A stretch of 64,000 nt of DNA, from NCBI RefSeq assembly GCF_020882245.1, contig NC_083598.1, positions 55,837,858 to 55,901,857 on the forward strand, in the 5' to 3' direction. The notes under the pieces are model-generated. The model made no database searches and had not been told where the DNA came from. It saw only the letters and a list, made by a program, of their open reading frames with translations. Shown here piece after piece: positions 39,207 through 53,000 of the stretch. The stretch comes from Rhopalosiphum padi. Its lineage: Eukaryota > Arthropoda > Insecta > Hemiptera > Aphididae. Position 1 is the first letter of the stretch. Each line of letters opens with the position of its first letter. A program made the translations under genes and the position numbers.

Positions 39207-41899
39207 GTATTTCTGCTTTATTTTAATTTGAATGAAAATTCTAAAATTGTACCAAAAAACTTTAGCTCGCTTTAATCTTGAGGTACAACACCATATAGAC
39301 AAGATTAGACGTATGATTAATATAGGTAAATTATTACCTACATTTTGGGACAACATAGTTCTGTAGTTTATTTCACACTAAGCACATAGTATAGTCCATT
39401 TTCTATTTCATTATATTATGTATAATACAACTATCTAGAATATAACGTATTACGGTGTTGAGTATAACAACGCATATTACTGTGACAGAAATCGAGCGCA
39501 TTTTTATATATTATAGTGTGTGTTAATCGCACGGGACGAGAGGAGAGCGTATTACCGAGAATATAATATAATAATATATATTAATATGGCCGAAGAATGA
39601 ACGAAGTCACTCGTACTAGTGTGCTCCTGTGCGTTTATATAAATGTACAGGAGTCGCCATTAATTGAATTGAATTATTCAGAACATTAAGTATATAATAT
39701 GCCATGGTGGCGGACCGGGAAACTGCACATTCGAAACAGACAATGGTCATCGGATTAATGATTCGGTCTGTAGACAGGGTATATATATATATATATAAGC
39801 GCTATGAGCACGCGGGTAATCACACTACTATACATGTGTGTATATATAGTACGCACGGGTAAATGGCTTTCAATGAGCCGAAACAAGCCGACTAATGAAG
39901 TCGCATTTTTATTTTGTCCGAAACATTGTGTATGGTGCAATATAATGTATATTATAGTATTATGGCCGAGCGCTCAAGACGGATTAGTACGCACGCAAAT
40001 TATCTCCTCGGATTTTGACAAATTTATTTATAATACAATCGGTGACAATTTTCCGAACGATTTTCGTCAAACAAACACTAATTTATATATTATCATGATA
40101 CATAAACATAATAATATATAATATGAATTTATTAATTTTATTATCTCACTATGTTTGTCTAAGTTATTATATACCCGCACTTAGTATCACAATTAATATA
40201 ATATTATAATAGTTTTATAATATATTCCAACACCAGTTATCTATAATCCTGATTTAAAAACATTTATATTTTTATAAATTTTAAAACGGAAATTAATTAT
40301 TTAAATTTTTAACAAATACGAAAACAATAATTTTCACTTTTTATTTTTTGTTTGTGTATTCAGTATAGTGTTATAAACTGCAGTTCTCTTATACAGAACC
40401 ATTTTTCAAAATTATATTACAAAAATATTAATTAAGTAAAAAACTATATTATTGACTGAAAAATACAATATTATGGCACATTCTTTAAAAATATAAAATA
40501 ATAGTGTAAAATTAAAGATGAGAGTTGCAAGTTTTCCACTATTATAACTTAAATAAAACAAAAAAATATGAATACAATATATGAATAGTTATATAAATAA
40601 TTTGCTCTGTAAATACATTAAAATACTTATACACGTGCTCATTTTCCTATTTAATGTAATTGTATAATAAGTAATTGCTATTTGTGTTCTACAAAAAACA
40701 CTGATTCAAATTACGCATTCTTAATTACTCAACGGCTAACATTAGGTATATTCACAATACAGAGTAATTCACTAGGAATGATTACCTGTTTTTCCCTTCA
40801 ATTTTGCAGTAATTTAACAATGATTTTTTTGAATTTTTAAATATACTTTTAATGTTATATTTTCAAATTCTCGAGGTTTTTTATACTATTTAAAGAGTGT
40901 TTTGTGTAAGTAAAAACTTTTGTTTAACAAATAAAAATCACCTTTTTTAGTTTTTACATTAAATTATTTCATGGATAATTCTTTTAAAAAATGGTTAAGT
41001 ATCAAGACTAAAATTAGAAAAAAGAAAGGCCCTCTTTTTAAAAGTAGACATTTGTATCACCACATGACAGTCCTTAAGTACTTAATACAAAAGATGTTAA
41101 AAATTTAAAAATATGGTCTTAAATATAATTAAACATTGCAAAAATCAAATTCAAATAAATGAAAAAATGGGAGTATGCATGTTTGGTGAATCACTTTGTA
41201 TAATGTTTACATATGTATTTATATTATTTTATAATGTACATTAAATATGTTATGGCTTCAAACGCACAAATTACCTTGCTCGCAACTTTCATAAATTGCA
41301 AATTGTTTTTTAACCTTGTTAAATGTTAAGAATTAACTTAATGTCAAAATAACATCTACGTAGCGAGAACTGTTTAAATTTAAATTAAATAACAAACTCA
41401 GAATTTTTTTTATGAATATAATTGCTGATTCATTGCAAAAAAAAAATATATGATATAACCGCGATTATATAATTAATTTTGTTAAAATTAATTTTATTGG
41501 ATTTAGGTACATTATTGTAGTTTTTAATTAGGCTGGATTAAATAAGTTTAATTGGCAAAAAAAAAAAAACAATAATTGAAAGTTGTTAAACTAGATTACG
41601 GGGACGGGGTTTATAAATGACTTAATGAACTCACAGACGCAAAGCATTGCCGGTTGCAATGTAAATAATATATATATATATATTTGCAAATTATAAACTA
41701 ATAACAATGACTTCACTATCTCGCGCAGTACACGGAATACGGTCAACAGTCAAGAATTACGATAAACTTTTTTTTACAAGTATAGTGTTAACGAAATCAA
41801 AGCAATACTATACTCGTCTATATACCTACACAACGCTATAACTACATATTATTATTATACCGTTGTGCAAATAGTGTAATACACTTATCATAGCCAAGT

Positions 41900-42800
41900 C
41901 GAAATAGCGTATGTGCGCAGAATATTTATTAACGACGGACACAGCAATACTATTACCGGCATTAAGTATTAACATATAAAATACACATCATACGCGCGTA
42001 GGTAGGTGGGTAGGTATACGCGGCAGCCAACATATAATATTATATCGTGTAGGTACGAAATAACGCGCGCACAGTGTGTAATACGTTTGGATTATACTTT
42101 CGGTAGAGACGTGTAGGAATAATACACGGCGCCGCCGGTGCCGGTGCCGGTGCTGTTGCTATTTGATTTGCCTTGAATTTTACACGGAAACAAAGTCGGG
42201 CCGAGACAAATGTGTAATACTGCTGAGCTGCAAAGCCGAGGCAGTGTCCGTAATTTAAATTTCAGGGTTTACTGAATTGTTATTTCACGGGTACGCGTTA
42301 CTATAATATAACGGAACAACTCCTTTGGGTACTCCTCCTCGGGATCGGAGTGTAATGCGTTTTTGAAACGCTATAGTAAAATAGACGAGTTTAAGGTGGA
42401 CCGTTGTGAGGGCATTATTACCGAGTCGTGTTTATATATATATTATATACGTATGATTCGAAAAACCAATTACGGCGACTCTCGCGCGATAAATCGTATT
42501 ACGAAAAAAAAAAAAAATACGCATAGGTACGCTTACAAACGAATTATTGTGTAAATTGTTTTCATACTTACGACTTGTATTAATTGTTAATGGAATAATT
42601 TAGATTATCGTCGTCGTCGTCATCGTCGGCCCATTGCGTTATATTATTATTTATAAATATATAATGCGCGTAATGCCGCAGAAGTGTGTACTATAGTGTA
42701 GTAGTTGTTGTTGGTTTTCCGGCGGGCCGGTCGGATAGTACGCCATTTATAGCGTCGATATACATTTGTTATCTTTATGAGCTTTTCGCATTCTTTTAAT
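41900..42800. other. GC/CpG-elevated intronic block
   Basis: CpG-containing words are frequent from about 41900 to 42800, including three perfect CCGGTG hexamers at 42135-42152, a TCGTCGTCGTCGTCATCGTCG stretch near 42608 and GGCGGGCCGGTCGG near 42721. No recognised coding frame. Possibly regulatory. Confidence 0.3.
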
Positions 42801-43027
42801 CAATAAATATATGAAAACGTTATACACCCCCCCCCATATTCGATATATTTAATGTTTATAGCTTTTAATACTTTTAAAACTTTTATCGGTCGTAATTTTT
42901 GCATATTATACTACTTCGTGTCGGTGAATATACGCGTTTTCGTGACCCCAATAACGGATATAATAATATTATAATCCCACGCCATATATACTATATATAT
43001 AAACATTATCCGTGATAATATAAATAA

Positions 43028-43064
<37 letters not shown>

Positions 43065-43073
43065 CGTGTGTGT
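43028..43073. repeat. Compound (TA)n(TG)n microsatellite
   Basis: A TA run of about 20 bases passes directly into a TG run of about 24 bases with one C interruption. Confidence 0.93.
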
Positions 43074-45334
43074 AATAATATGTGTATTGTGAATATATAG
43101 CATATATAGGTAGTATAAGGTACGGATGAAAACTATCGAACCATCTTTTCGCTATATAACCTCTCGGCCACTGCCACTGTGCATTTTAAATAATATTTTA
43201 TTTAACGTATATTATAGTGTTTTGTTTACATAAACGTGTTTTATAATTTAAACCGTTCACTTAAACTCATTTTGCTTTACCGGATTTAAACGAATTTAAA
43301 TTATTTTGGATGATTTAAATAAAATGTATACATACACACGTCGTACAGCCGTACAGATATACCACATAAACTGTTAAAATGATTAATTCGTTTTTCTCAG
43401 CTCCCGCCAACCGATATTAACACAAACAAATTCAAAACGAACTAATCTGTACAATACGCAATTTGTAATAGTATTAATAATACGCGTGAAATCTATTTTA
43501 AAAACTGTAATACAATTTATATTTAATAAACAATAATATTAACCATCGGAAAATTAATTATATCATTGAAATTATTTATATCTATACCTATACATTTGTT
43601 GGTTTAAGCGAAAAAATTATCCATGCAAAATGAGAAAGGAAAAAACTTAATGTACGGGAATATTATTCAAGGAGAGAAATTCCCTGATATTTTATGCTCA
43701 AGAAAACCATATAAAATATTTATAACGTGTACCAGGGCACATCTAAACATTATGCAACTAAACGAAAGATAGTATTCGCTGTGTTTCCATCTTCCGGTTT
43801 CGTCCTAAACAAGCAGGCTATAAAAATGTTAATGAAGACTTATACGGCACCAATTCATAGTAAATGAAGATATATTGTGTTGTACCTATGCAATATACAC
43901 ACACGTTTTATTCATAGAAACATAAGTATATTTTATTTTCACCTACGTAAGTATATCGCATATAACGTATTATAATATTATATGCACCACATTGTATTAT
44001 TGTATTCAACATAATATATCACAGTTTTATTGTATATACCAACAACTTTGTAATTTTATTGGTACATGTAAAATGATCATGTAATAATGGTAAAAACTAT
44101 ATGGCTCTAGATGGCATTTTTATTTTATTTTTACCTTTGTTGTTGTTTTTGTACAATAATGACAGTAAATCGATACGATCGTCCTTCATATTTGTTAAGT
44201 TCAAAATATGCTGTCTTGAATTCTAAAATAATTAATAAGTTTCAACAATGCAGAAATTTCACATTTAATTTATGTTTTGCGCGAACTAACGTTTATATGC
44301 TCACCATATTATATACATAATATACACAACTTAAATTTCAAGTTTTATCATGCTGTTATATTTTTTTTTGTGATTTAAATTAACATAATTCGCAAAAAAA
44401 AATTATTTTTTTTTTTGTGAGCCGCTCGATTTTTTCTATAAACTCTAACGATGCAAAAATAATAATAATAAACAAACTGAATAATAATCAGCGTTTGAAA
44501 CTTACGTCCCTGTTAGAGAATCAAAAAATGGCGTTCTACGTTAGCACACGATATTCGCATGCCAACCAAAAGCGCTGATTTTATTTTTTTACAGAATCTC
44601 CGGATCATTTATTTAAAGGATCTGCAATAATTTAGCAGATTCATGTGCCGGAAGCTTATCCTTTAGGGTCGCTAGAGATGCTAAACCAACCCCCCTATGC
44701 CCAGTGTACCCCCTTTTACACTCTTATAGGACAGTTCACCTGGTTGACATTTCGAAACGTTATAGCTGTATTTACGGTTTAAAACGACTTTTATTTTAAA
44801 CGTTTATCTCTATCTCTTCTTTTATATTATAATATATTTCACTTCTCTATATTCTCCTCTATTGCCAAACAGACACACATAAACATATATATTGTTTCCT
44901 CTCACATACTGTTTATAGTCAAACGTCACCATGCCGCTCTCAGAATATTCTCGTATAATATATTAATATATACATGCGTCTCGCATATTATTACGTATGC
45001 ACACGCAAATAGTACAAATTCCCAATCATAACTAAATAGAATTTTCAATCTGTTGCAAAATTACTACGTGACATATTATTATGTATCTCTTATGAAAAAA
45101 AGTTTATTTTTTATTTTTATATCAATTTGTTATTTTGAATTCAGGTAGTTATGTTTTGTTTTAAAACTTTAAGAAAGTATACTCTATTGCGTTATATTTA
45201 AACATAAAATTATATAAATAAGTTGAATTCAATTGATTAAAATTCTACGTAAAAAATAATTCACCGAATCAGTGTGCTAACTACGGCACCGTCGGTATAA
45301 TATTTACGGCAGAAATACAATTTTGGTGCGTGAC

Positions 45335-45830
45335 GATAAATATAATACTTCATTAAAATTATAATAATCATATTCTCAAATAAATATTAAACATCGTCAA
45401 AATAGTTAAATATGATAAATATAATACTTCATTAAAAGCATAATATAATTAAATTCTCAAGTAAATATTTAAAATCGTATTTTTTTGTTGTTGTTGCTAT
45501 GGTAACGTATAATTATATATTAATATTTAATATTATTCATCAGTTACTAAGGGAAACCTATATCTATTATAAAATTAAATTGGTTGGGTTACAAAATTAT
45601 ATTATACATCAGTTGCTAAGCGCAATCAAGGTAGGTATCTATAATGCTAAATTAAACTTTATAACATTAATTCTATATTTGGTATTGTTTGGTTACCAAT
45701 GCAAATGTAATAATAAAAAAAAATTCAATTGAATTTTCGCAAAGAACTGTTGTATATGACTCAAAAACAATTATATGTTAATATTTAATTCTAAAATAAA
45801 TATTAAACGCTGTAAAATTAGTTTTACACT
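45335..45830 (+). repeat. Diverged tandem duplication, about 79-bp period
   Basis: GATAAATATAATACTTCATT starts at 45335 and again, identically, at 45414, a period of 79 bp. Both copies continue into ATTCTCAAxTAAATATT. A third, partial copy follows near 45787 (ATTCTAAAATAAATATTAAA). Between them a second pair appears: CATCAGTTACTAAGGG near 45539 and CATCAGTTGCTAAGCG near 45607. This is a local array decayed by substitutions and insertions. Confidence 0.6.
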
Positions 45831-46149
45831 ATTAGTTATACTACGTATAACTTTTTTAAACCAAATTTAAATTTGAAACTGAAAATTAACAACTATATCC
45901 ATCGTGAATAATCTTGAATATATATTTATTAAAAATTTTACAGCCAAATGACCAATACAGGAAATAAATAAACATGAAATAATAATAAATACCTATATGT
46001 TTATATTATAGTATTTACAAACGTGTTTATACTATAAAATGCAATAGAAATAAAAAATATATGGTTAATTTAAAGCAAAGAAATTTTATCAAAATGTATG
46101 AATTTCCATTAGAAACCCTTAACAATCGGTTAAAAAGATAATTATAAAT

Positions 46150-46515
46150 ACAGTGGAAGATATATCTACAGAAAATAAAAAGAAGCCGTGATTATAGTTG
46201 ATTGCGTAGGGACTCTGATGATATAACTTCAGAAAGTAGTCTAGGGGAATCAATAAAATTAGATAACAGTTTTGAAAGGAATTGACTGTAAATAATTACA
46301 ACGTGGCAATCCACGAGACTACAAAAACTCAGCATTTGGCTTACTGGTGTGCAGTCATGACGTGAGCTTGAAATGCTCAGAATGAAAGAAGTATTACATA
46401 AAAAACCATTCTCTGTATACACTTATTCATATGATGGTCAAAGAGGTATAATATGCAGATCCAAAAAACTACAGAACTATACTCCCGAATAGGTCTGACG
46501 AGCGAACAGTAGAGG
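46150..46515 (-). mobile_element. Decayed non-LTR retrotransposon (LINE) reverse transcriptase C-terminal remnant
   Basis: On the minus strand, broken frames spell the usual end of a Jockey/CR1-type ORF2 protein: SLVRPIREYSSVV (family pattern LVRPxLEYxSxVW), a degraded NKCIQRM block (family IExVQxRF), SRHDCTP, then FLSKLLSNFIDSPRLLSEV, matching the family's F-x-x-K-L-L-N-x-x-I-D-x-P-x-L-L. At least one frameshift separates the first block from the last, and no complete protein is present. The 76-codon frame at 46192-46422 is the best preserved part. It sits antisense in a Ddr intron. Confidence 0.75.
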
Positions 46516-47677
46516 GTTTTAAAATAGGTAGTTAGCTTAAATTATTTTATGAGGCCAAAATGTTTAAGTTAAATTTAATTCGAATCACGGAATCTTTATA
46601 TTTTATTTTATTTTATGTAATACTATTCCAAAAAGTAACTGTTCAACTTTAGATAGGTTTATATAGGTATTACTTTCTTTTTTCAACGCGTTCATAAACA
46701 TCTAATTAGATGGATGAGCTGAATTTAATAATGCATTGAAGCAATTGTGCCAGCAACCCACTGCATTATTTGTGTGTAATATATTTTTCAACTAAAAAAT
46801 AACAACTCCATTTTATAACAGGAAATCGTGGGAGTGTCTTCCGTCCTCTTCTTTTAACATGACTAGTAGCTATATACATCTGGATTGAATTAACTTTTTT
46901 CAAAAACAATACATTTATTTTTAATTATTAAAGTAGCATATATTTATATCATATCATATTATTGTTATTAACTTTTGAATAAATACCGACTTATATTTAG
47001 TTATTATTCAAAATTACTAAATATGTATGAATTGCCAGTAAATTATAGTTATCTATACTTACTAATTACTACTAAAAACCAAATTCAACTTGTCTTGGAC
47101 GTAATTGCTTAAATAAATATTTAAATAGTTACCTTAAGTCTTTTGCTCTCAAAAAGAAACGCCTACATTACTTTCCATTATATACATTTTGAAAGAGTAT
47201 TGATATTTTAGATTATTATTAAAAGAAAACTGTTTAGACGTATCATACAGTCACTTCGATTAACTGGAGGGTAAAATGTATTGTATATTATATCGTAAAA
47301 CGCAATAGTTACCCGAACCTTATTCCGGGAACTTAGGTAAATCAGTTTAGAACGTATTAAATAAATCTTAGATCCTAGGTAGTGTATTTTATAATATGTC
47401 CAAGAATTGATTTCAAAAGTTTTTATTATTACGATATAACTACGTTCCGAGTAAAGTACATATTAAGTACCTCTATAAGAGATATTGATTATATCTAAAT
47501 ATTTAGATTTTTAAATGAAATAGATTTGTTTTTACTCAAATAATACTTTTTATACATTCTATTTTATTATACATTTTTATTCCGCTTCTCGACCTACGGG
47601 TCACGGGACTACTATACAGTGGTTATGTATTATTTATAAATATCCTATACCTACGCAATACTATGTAGGTATATATT

Positions 47678-47704
47678 ATATTATTATTATTATTATTATT
47701 ATTA
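47678..47704. repeat. (TTA)n microsatellite
   Basis: Nine tandem TTA units about 230 bp before exon F. Confidence 0.9.
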
Positions 47705-47938
47705 CATATTTATATTTGTATACTTGCAGCTTATCGTCTCTGCACGGAAAACAGTATTACAACTCGATAATTCATTGTGCTTTAAAATCGCTTATTTATT
47801 ATCGAGATTACACATAAATAATATAAAGTTATGTTATAACGTCATATATAATTGTCTGTACGTTCGGCGTACTTAGGTTTTATAATATTTAAATTAATTT
47901 TTTCTTATTTCCCGCTAAATTATTATTGTTTTGTCTAG

Positions 47939-48177
47939 GTTTACCTCAGCACACCAAAAACCGGAACGATGGCGTGACTGGCAGTGGCGGCCACCGTCTG
48001 ATAAGTCTACTAGTGGGTGCACTATCCGCGGCCACCGTACTGGCCGGTGCGTCAGTGGCGTTCGTGATGGTCCGCCGACGTCGGTTAATCCAGCAAGTAT
48101 CCCGCCAGAGTAGAAGCTCGTCGTTCCAAGACTGCGCGGATGACAAACCACATCTGCCACCGGCCATACACCTGACG
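47939..48177 (+). CDS. Ddr: Discoidin domain receptor, exon F (transmembrane helix)
   Basis: Residues 265 (split codon GGT) to 344. Acceptor TTTTGTCTAG; donor ACG|GTAAGT, phase 0. After a short Gly/Ser-rich linker, residues 285-309 (47998-48072) form one uninterrupted hydrophobic helix rich in Gly, Ala and Ser, followed by RRRR, the cytoplasmic stop-transfer. Small residues recur at four-residue spacing (G291/A295, A292/A296/A300, G301/A305), which can favour helix pairing; vertebrate DDRs are constitutive dimers. The cytoplasmic part has an SRQSRSSSF cluster and ends PPAIHLT, which with the next exon aligns with the vertebrate VHLSVP segment after the membrane. The exon is notably GC-rich compared with its introns, so several chance frames overlap it on both strands. 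Confidence 0.92.
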
Positions 48178-49369
48178 GTAAGTGCCAAACGTCACATCGT
48201 GACGTTCAACAGACGATTAATTAAAAAAAAAAAAAATATACTGCTGACCCAGTAAAGTCTACCATCGTAAGAGTTATCTGGTTTTAAAACTCGAGAGAGT
48301 TTACTACTGCTTCTCTACCACCACTAAAGAATATGAATATTATGTTAGATTATTCTCAGATGTCTCCGGTGAAATTTAAAGGTCTGAACGCCCGAAAACG
48401 TCACGATGGTGTTTTTCGACTCGTGCACGAGAACGTAAACGGACACGCTCAAACGATAAATTATAAACCTATTGAAAAAAAAAACAAATAAATAAGTAGG
48501 TTAGGTACTTGTCGAAATAAATTATTTCAAACACTTTGGAGCTCGCGACACGTACTGCTTTTCTATATCATTGTAGCAAGGGCGTATGCACGTGAAACCG
48601 TTTTACGCGCAAATAATGTTGAAATAATCCGTGTTTGTGGTTACACAGCTGAGTTTTACGTACCCCGAAATAGATAAAGGGTAATTGTTATAATTAAATT
48701 ATTTTTAACGCGATAAAATATAATAAAATAAAACCTTTTATTGTGCGGATTGACATATAATTATTAGTAGGGACGTATATAATAAAATGGCGTATAGATA
48801 ATAATATTTTTATAGCATGTAATGATGGTCGACTGGACGAACTCTTTGTCCGAATATATGAAATAATAAATCGGCAACCATAAAACCTATTTGATTCGAT
48901 TGTTAATGTTTAAAACTAATAAATATATTCAAACAATAAAATTAAACAAAATAATATTCTAGGGCAAATGAAAACAGTTGAGTAAACCGTGTTAACGCTA
49001 ATTTCTAATGGAACTTACTTACGATTTCTAAATTTTAGAAATTCTTCGTGCCAAAGTCCTGAGATTCTGTACATGACATTTCTAAGTATTTACCTATTTG
49101 CACAATACCTATATATAAGTGACCATAATAACAGAGGTATTGATAATCGTGGATAAGAACACGATTGCGCGGGTACAAAGCGAATACTGATAAAACGTGA
49201 TAAAATTATACAGCGTTTGCAATAACTCTCGTCGACGAAAATTGAACGGTTGACGCGTATAAAAAAGTGTGCAGTACGTATACCAACACAAATATCTCCG
49301 GATAAAGACTTGGAAAAAGGTAAAATAATATAATACTTTACGTGCGGACCGCAATACATCCGCCGTATT

Positions 49370-50010
49370 GCAATGCACGTAAACGATACGTCCGTGCTTA
49401 TCCGAGGCGATATTTCGTCGCAGTGTTATCAACCGGCTTATATCCTACCTTATGTCCGAGACGTTCTAGTAAACGGTCGAGCCCAGCTGGCCCAGTCCCA
49501 ACGATCTAATAACAAATACTCTTCCGCAGGCCGACCGGGGCGGGCACGTGACTCGCGCACAGCAGTCGGCACACCTTATGTAAGGCCCTGTACACGACAG
49601 CGGTGGCGGTGGTGGACGAACGCAGTGGCGTAAAGTAATTAGGGTAGGTACCTGGCCGTCGACGTTTTCCCGGGGGTATCGTCGTGGCGCATATAGCAGA
49701 CCCACCACCGCCTTCCGGTGTCAGTGGCGGCGGCGTCGGGCTCCGGCTTTGGTTACTCGTTACCTCGCCTACGTATCGAATGGCCCGATCTCATTATATA
49801 TACGCGGAGTGCCCGCCACTGAGAACCGGCCGAAAGTCCCTGCAGGGATATCGCAGGGTGAAATATCGCCGTGGCGTTTTCCTATAAATTATGCGCTGGC
49901 GGTCGTAGCACCAACGAGCGCCAAAAGTCCGCGATGTCGCGTATCCTTATTACGCGCGTAGGTACAGGTGACTTTGTCGTTGTTCTACGTCGGCGCCTTT
50001 CGAAGCGCTT
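49370..50010. promoter_or_regulatory. CpG-rich island inside intron F-G (candidate regulatory region)
   Basis: The densest CpG stretch in the window, with GGGGCGGGCACGTGACTCG around 49537-49555 (including a CACGTG E-box) and GGCGGCGGCGTCGGGCTCCGG near 49726. Open frames of 67-107 codons on both strands have no recognisable domain. In a methylating insect such as an aphid, CpG retention would suggest an unmethylated element, for example an enhancer or alternative promoter. This is inference from composition only. Confidence 0.35.
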
Positions 50011-53000
50011 CGTGCCGTTATATCGTATAGTACGACTACAATCCATTTGACACGTACAATATAATAGTATTATAGTCTTACGGTGAAATATTTAAAAATA
50101 CCAAACGTCCAACATAAACAAAACCGCAAAATACGATATGAAAATAATAATATGACGTATAATGTTTTTATTGTTTTTTTTATCGGGTTTGTTTTGTACA
50201 TACATAAAGTTTATAATTTTATTAAATTACAACCGTTCTATAAACGTAAATTACATTAGTATTGTAGGTATTATGTTATTACTTTTTTTAATATGTACCA
50301 TAATATTGTTGTAATTTTTGCCTGTTATTGTATTCATAAAAACTAAATAATGCATAACAGTGTTTGTGCTCATATATTATTTATAACAATAGTATTATAG
50401 AAAGTGATATTGTATTAATGTAGATTATATAATATAAAGAGTAGTCTATATTAAGAAAGAGTGTCCGCCAACATCATTTCGTATCCAGTGGCTCTACTAA
50501 ATATTAGATTAATGTAATAACGCGCTGGTCCGTCCTGTACATCATAATAAATTATATTCGTCCATTCACGTTAAGTGGTTGAATTACGCGCATGGGCTAG
50601 GTTTAATTAATTATATGACAAGCGCATAGATAGTTGACTCGGCGAGAATGACAGACGGATATAGCAATCCAATGAAAGCTGGTCACCGTCGAGGTCCATG
50701 GTGAACGGAGTTACCTAGATATATAGTATATTTACAATATTATGTACTTAGGCATTGTCAGGTACAAAATATGTCTGTTTTCTTGACCAAGCCTAAATAA
50801 TATAAACAAACACAAATATTGATTTGTATCCATGAAATAATATTTACTAGCCGTTTTCCGTTTGTTTTATGCAAACTTCTAATCGCTCTATTAAATATTT
50901 CGTAGTGTGCCAATATCTAAATTATGCATAGCAAAAACGGCGCGCAGTAATAATTATAACGAATAGAATAAATTATAAATACAGGTGGCCTCGTGCGTAT
51001 TATTGGATCTGTGTAAAATACAATAATACGAATTATATTTTGACTACTTTTAATTATTTTGTTTGTTATTAATAGGTATTTATCGTAATAATAATCTTAT
51101 GAATTTTAATATTTTTTAAGTAATTAAAAAAGTTTATATAGGTATATATTATTTATATCCATATAATTGCAAGTTTTCAAAAATCTGTTTTACTAACTGC
51201 AAACACTATAATATTTTAGTTGAAAATTATTATAATTTTGAAAATTCTAATCTATAGAAAAAAATAGCTATACCTATTTACAATTTTTTGTCATTCATTT
51301 AAATAATTTATAAAAAGATAAAATATATATGTATTTAATGTGTACATAATAAATCTGGCCATTCAATATAATAAAATTAGATACAAAAAAAAGTATAAGG
51401 AAAATGTAATTTATAAAAATTGTCTACTTTGGTGAAAATGAGCAAAAGCGGTTTCTAAGTCTAACTCAAGAAACTATGGTTTAAGCCGTTTAAGGTTTAC
51501 CTTTTAAATAACATTACTATGTTGTCGTTCTTAACATTTTTTTAATAATAATAAACTAACCTATTATTAATACATTTTAAAATTGTATATCTATTGGACG
51601 GCGTCTTGTGTAGGCAATTTCGATACATCGGTTCACGAGTTTCTTGGTAAACAATTTATTATTATTGTAACATGAGAATATTATGTATTTATACATAATA
51701 ATATGTATAAGTAAACACGAAGTATAGGCAACTAATAACTATATACGACGATAAATTCATAAATTTTAAATAGTGTGAAACGCGTTGCAAATGTTTATAC
51801 CACAATGATTAAAATATCATAATTATATTATCCAATTAGATGCTATTTTTTCTTAAAAACGCTATTGCTAGATTAAAATAATTATAATAATTAATAATAA
51901 TAAAAATATAAGTCTTCACAATGAACTTTCTATGTTAGTAGTAATATATTGTGGCAAAAAAGTGGGAACATTTTTATTTAATCTTTAATGAAAGGTTATT
52001 ATTTTTTTTATGTATATATTTGAGGAAAAGGGGATGATAAATGTGTCGCTACACCAAAAACAAAAACCACACTACAAGTTGTCAAGGACCTGTATAATAT
52101 ATTTTATATTTAACTGACAAGCATAAAGGCCAATATAATATAGTAAAGTACTTAAGTAATAAGCGAAAAATATTTAATAAACATTAATAACTAATTCAGC
52201 AATAAGATTAAGGTAAATGGAGCTATGGAAGTATAAATTAAAAAAAAAAATAAATAGAGAAAATAAAAATATATACCAGTTCGTAGACAAACAGGCACAT
52301 AATTCTGTCGATAGGGTTGTTTCATACGTAATTTGTTGTATGAATTGGTAATGAAAGGATTTTTCAAGGATCGCGTGCATTAGGAGCAAACTTTAAAATT
52401 TAATTTGTTGATATATCCGTTTATCAGCCTACGCAGGAATTTTAAATTAGACTCATTTTACTCTCATATCCACGAAAAGGACCACTCAGTACCTGTGTTC
52501 AACTATATAATATGTAATACTATACTATATCGATGAAGTACACGAGATGTGGATAAAAATATAATTCACTTACAATGCTTATTGACAAATAACATTTGTG
52601 CCACTAAACTAGCTATTGAATACAATGGTATAGCATACGAAATGGGTAGTATAATATATTATTATCCGGCATTATATACGTTAACAATTAATTCTACCGT
52701 ATTTTAAATTATTTGTATTATTGTATTATGTACATTAATAAAATAATATACCTTTATTATAAAATATTATACTATGTAAAGTACGTATCGTAATAAGTAA
52801 TGAAACAAAATATAAGTAGACATATTGTTTTTTTACCAAATTTTTATTTATTTTTGAACTAATATAATATTTAGATATGGCACATAACTATGTTAATTAT
52901 CCCCCAAAGTGGAAAGTCAATAATGTATTATTTATGAACTATAAAATATGTCAAATTATTATATGATTGCTAACATTTCGTTCACAAAACTCTAAAACTA

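Larger units (their letters stand above)
39207..47938 (+). other. Intron E-F (phase 1), 8.7 kb
   Basis: GTATTT donor, TTTTGTCTAG acceptor. AT-rich sequence with a GC-elevated block at 41900-42800, a TA/TG tract at 43028-43073, a diverged tandem repeat at 45335-45830, a LINE remnant at 46150-46515 and a TTA tract at 47678-47704. I see nothing nameable between 40100 and 41600. Confidence 0.75.

Noticed and set aside
47246..47275. CAGTCACTTCGATTAACTGG, resembling a pogo/Tigger-type terminal repeat
   Set aside because: No matching inverted end was found within several kilobases, so a single end is not enough.
47915..48188. Minus-strand and alternative-frame open stretches over exon F
   Set aside because: They are shadows of the GC-rich transmembrane exon, whose own frame has the correct phase, splice sites and a helix.
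49530..49579. 50-nt exon-like unit bounded by CCGCAG and GTAAGG
   Set aside because: Its length would shift the frame of exon G (F leaves and G enters in phase 0), and it has no family similarity.
49684..49961. Overlapping plus-strand frames in the CpG island
   Set aside because: They follow from GC-rich composition; the first starts at GTG, and neither shows a domain.
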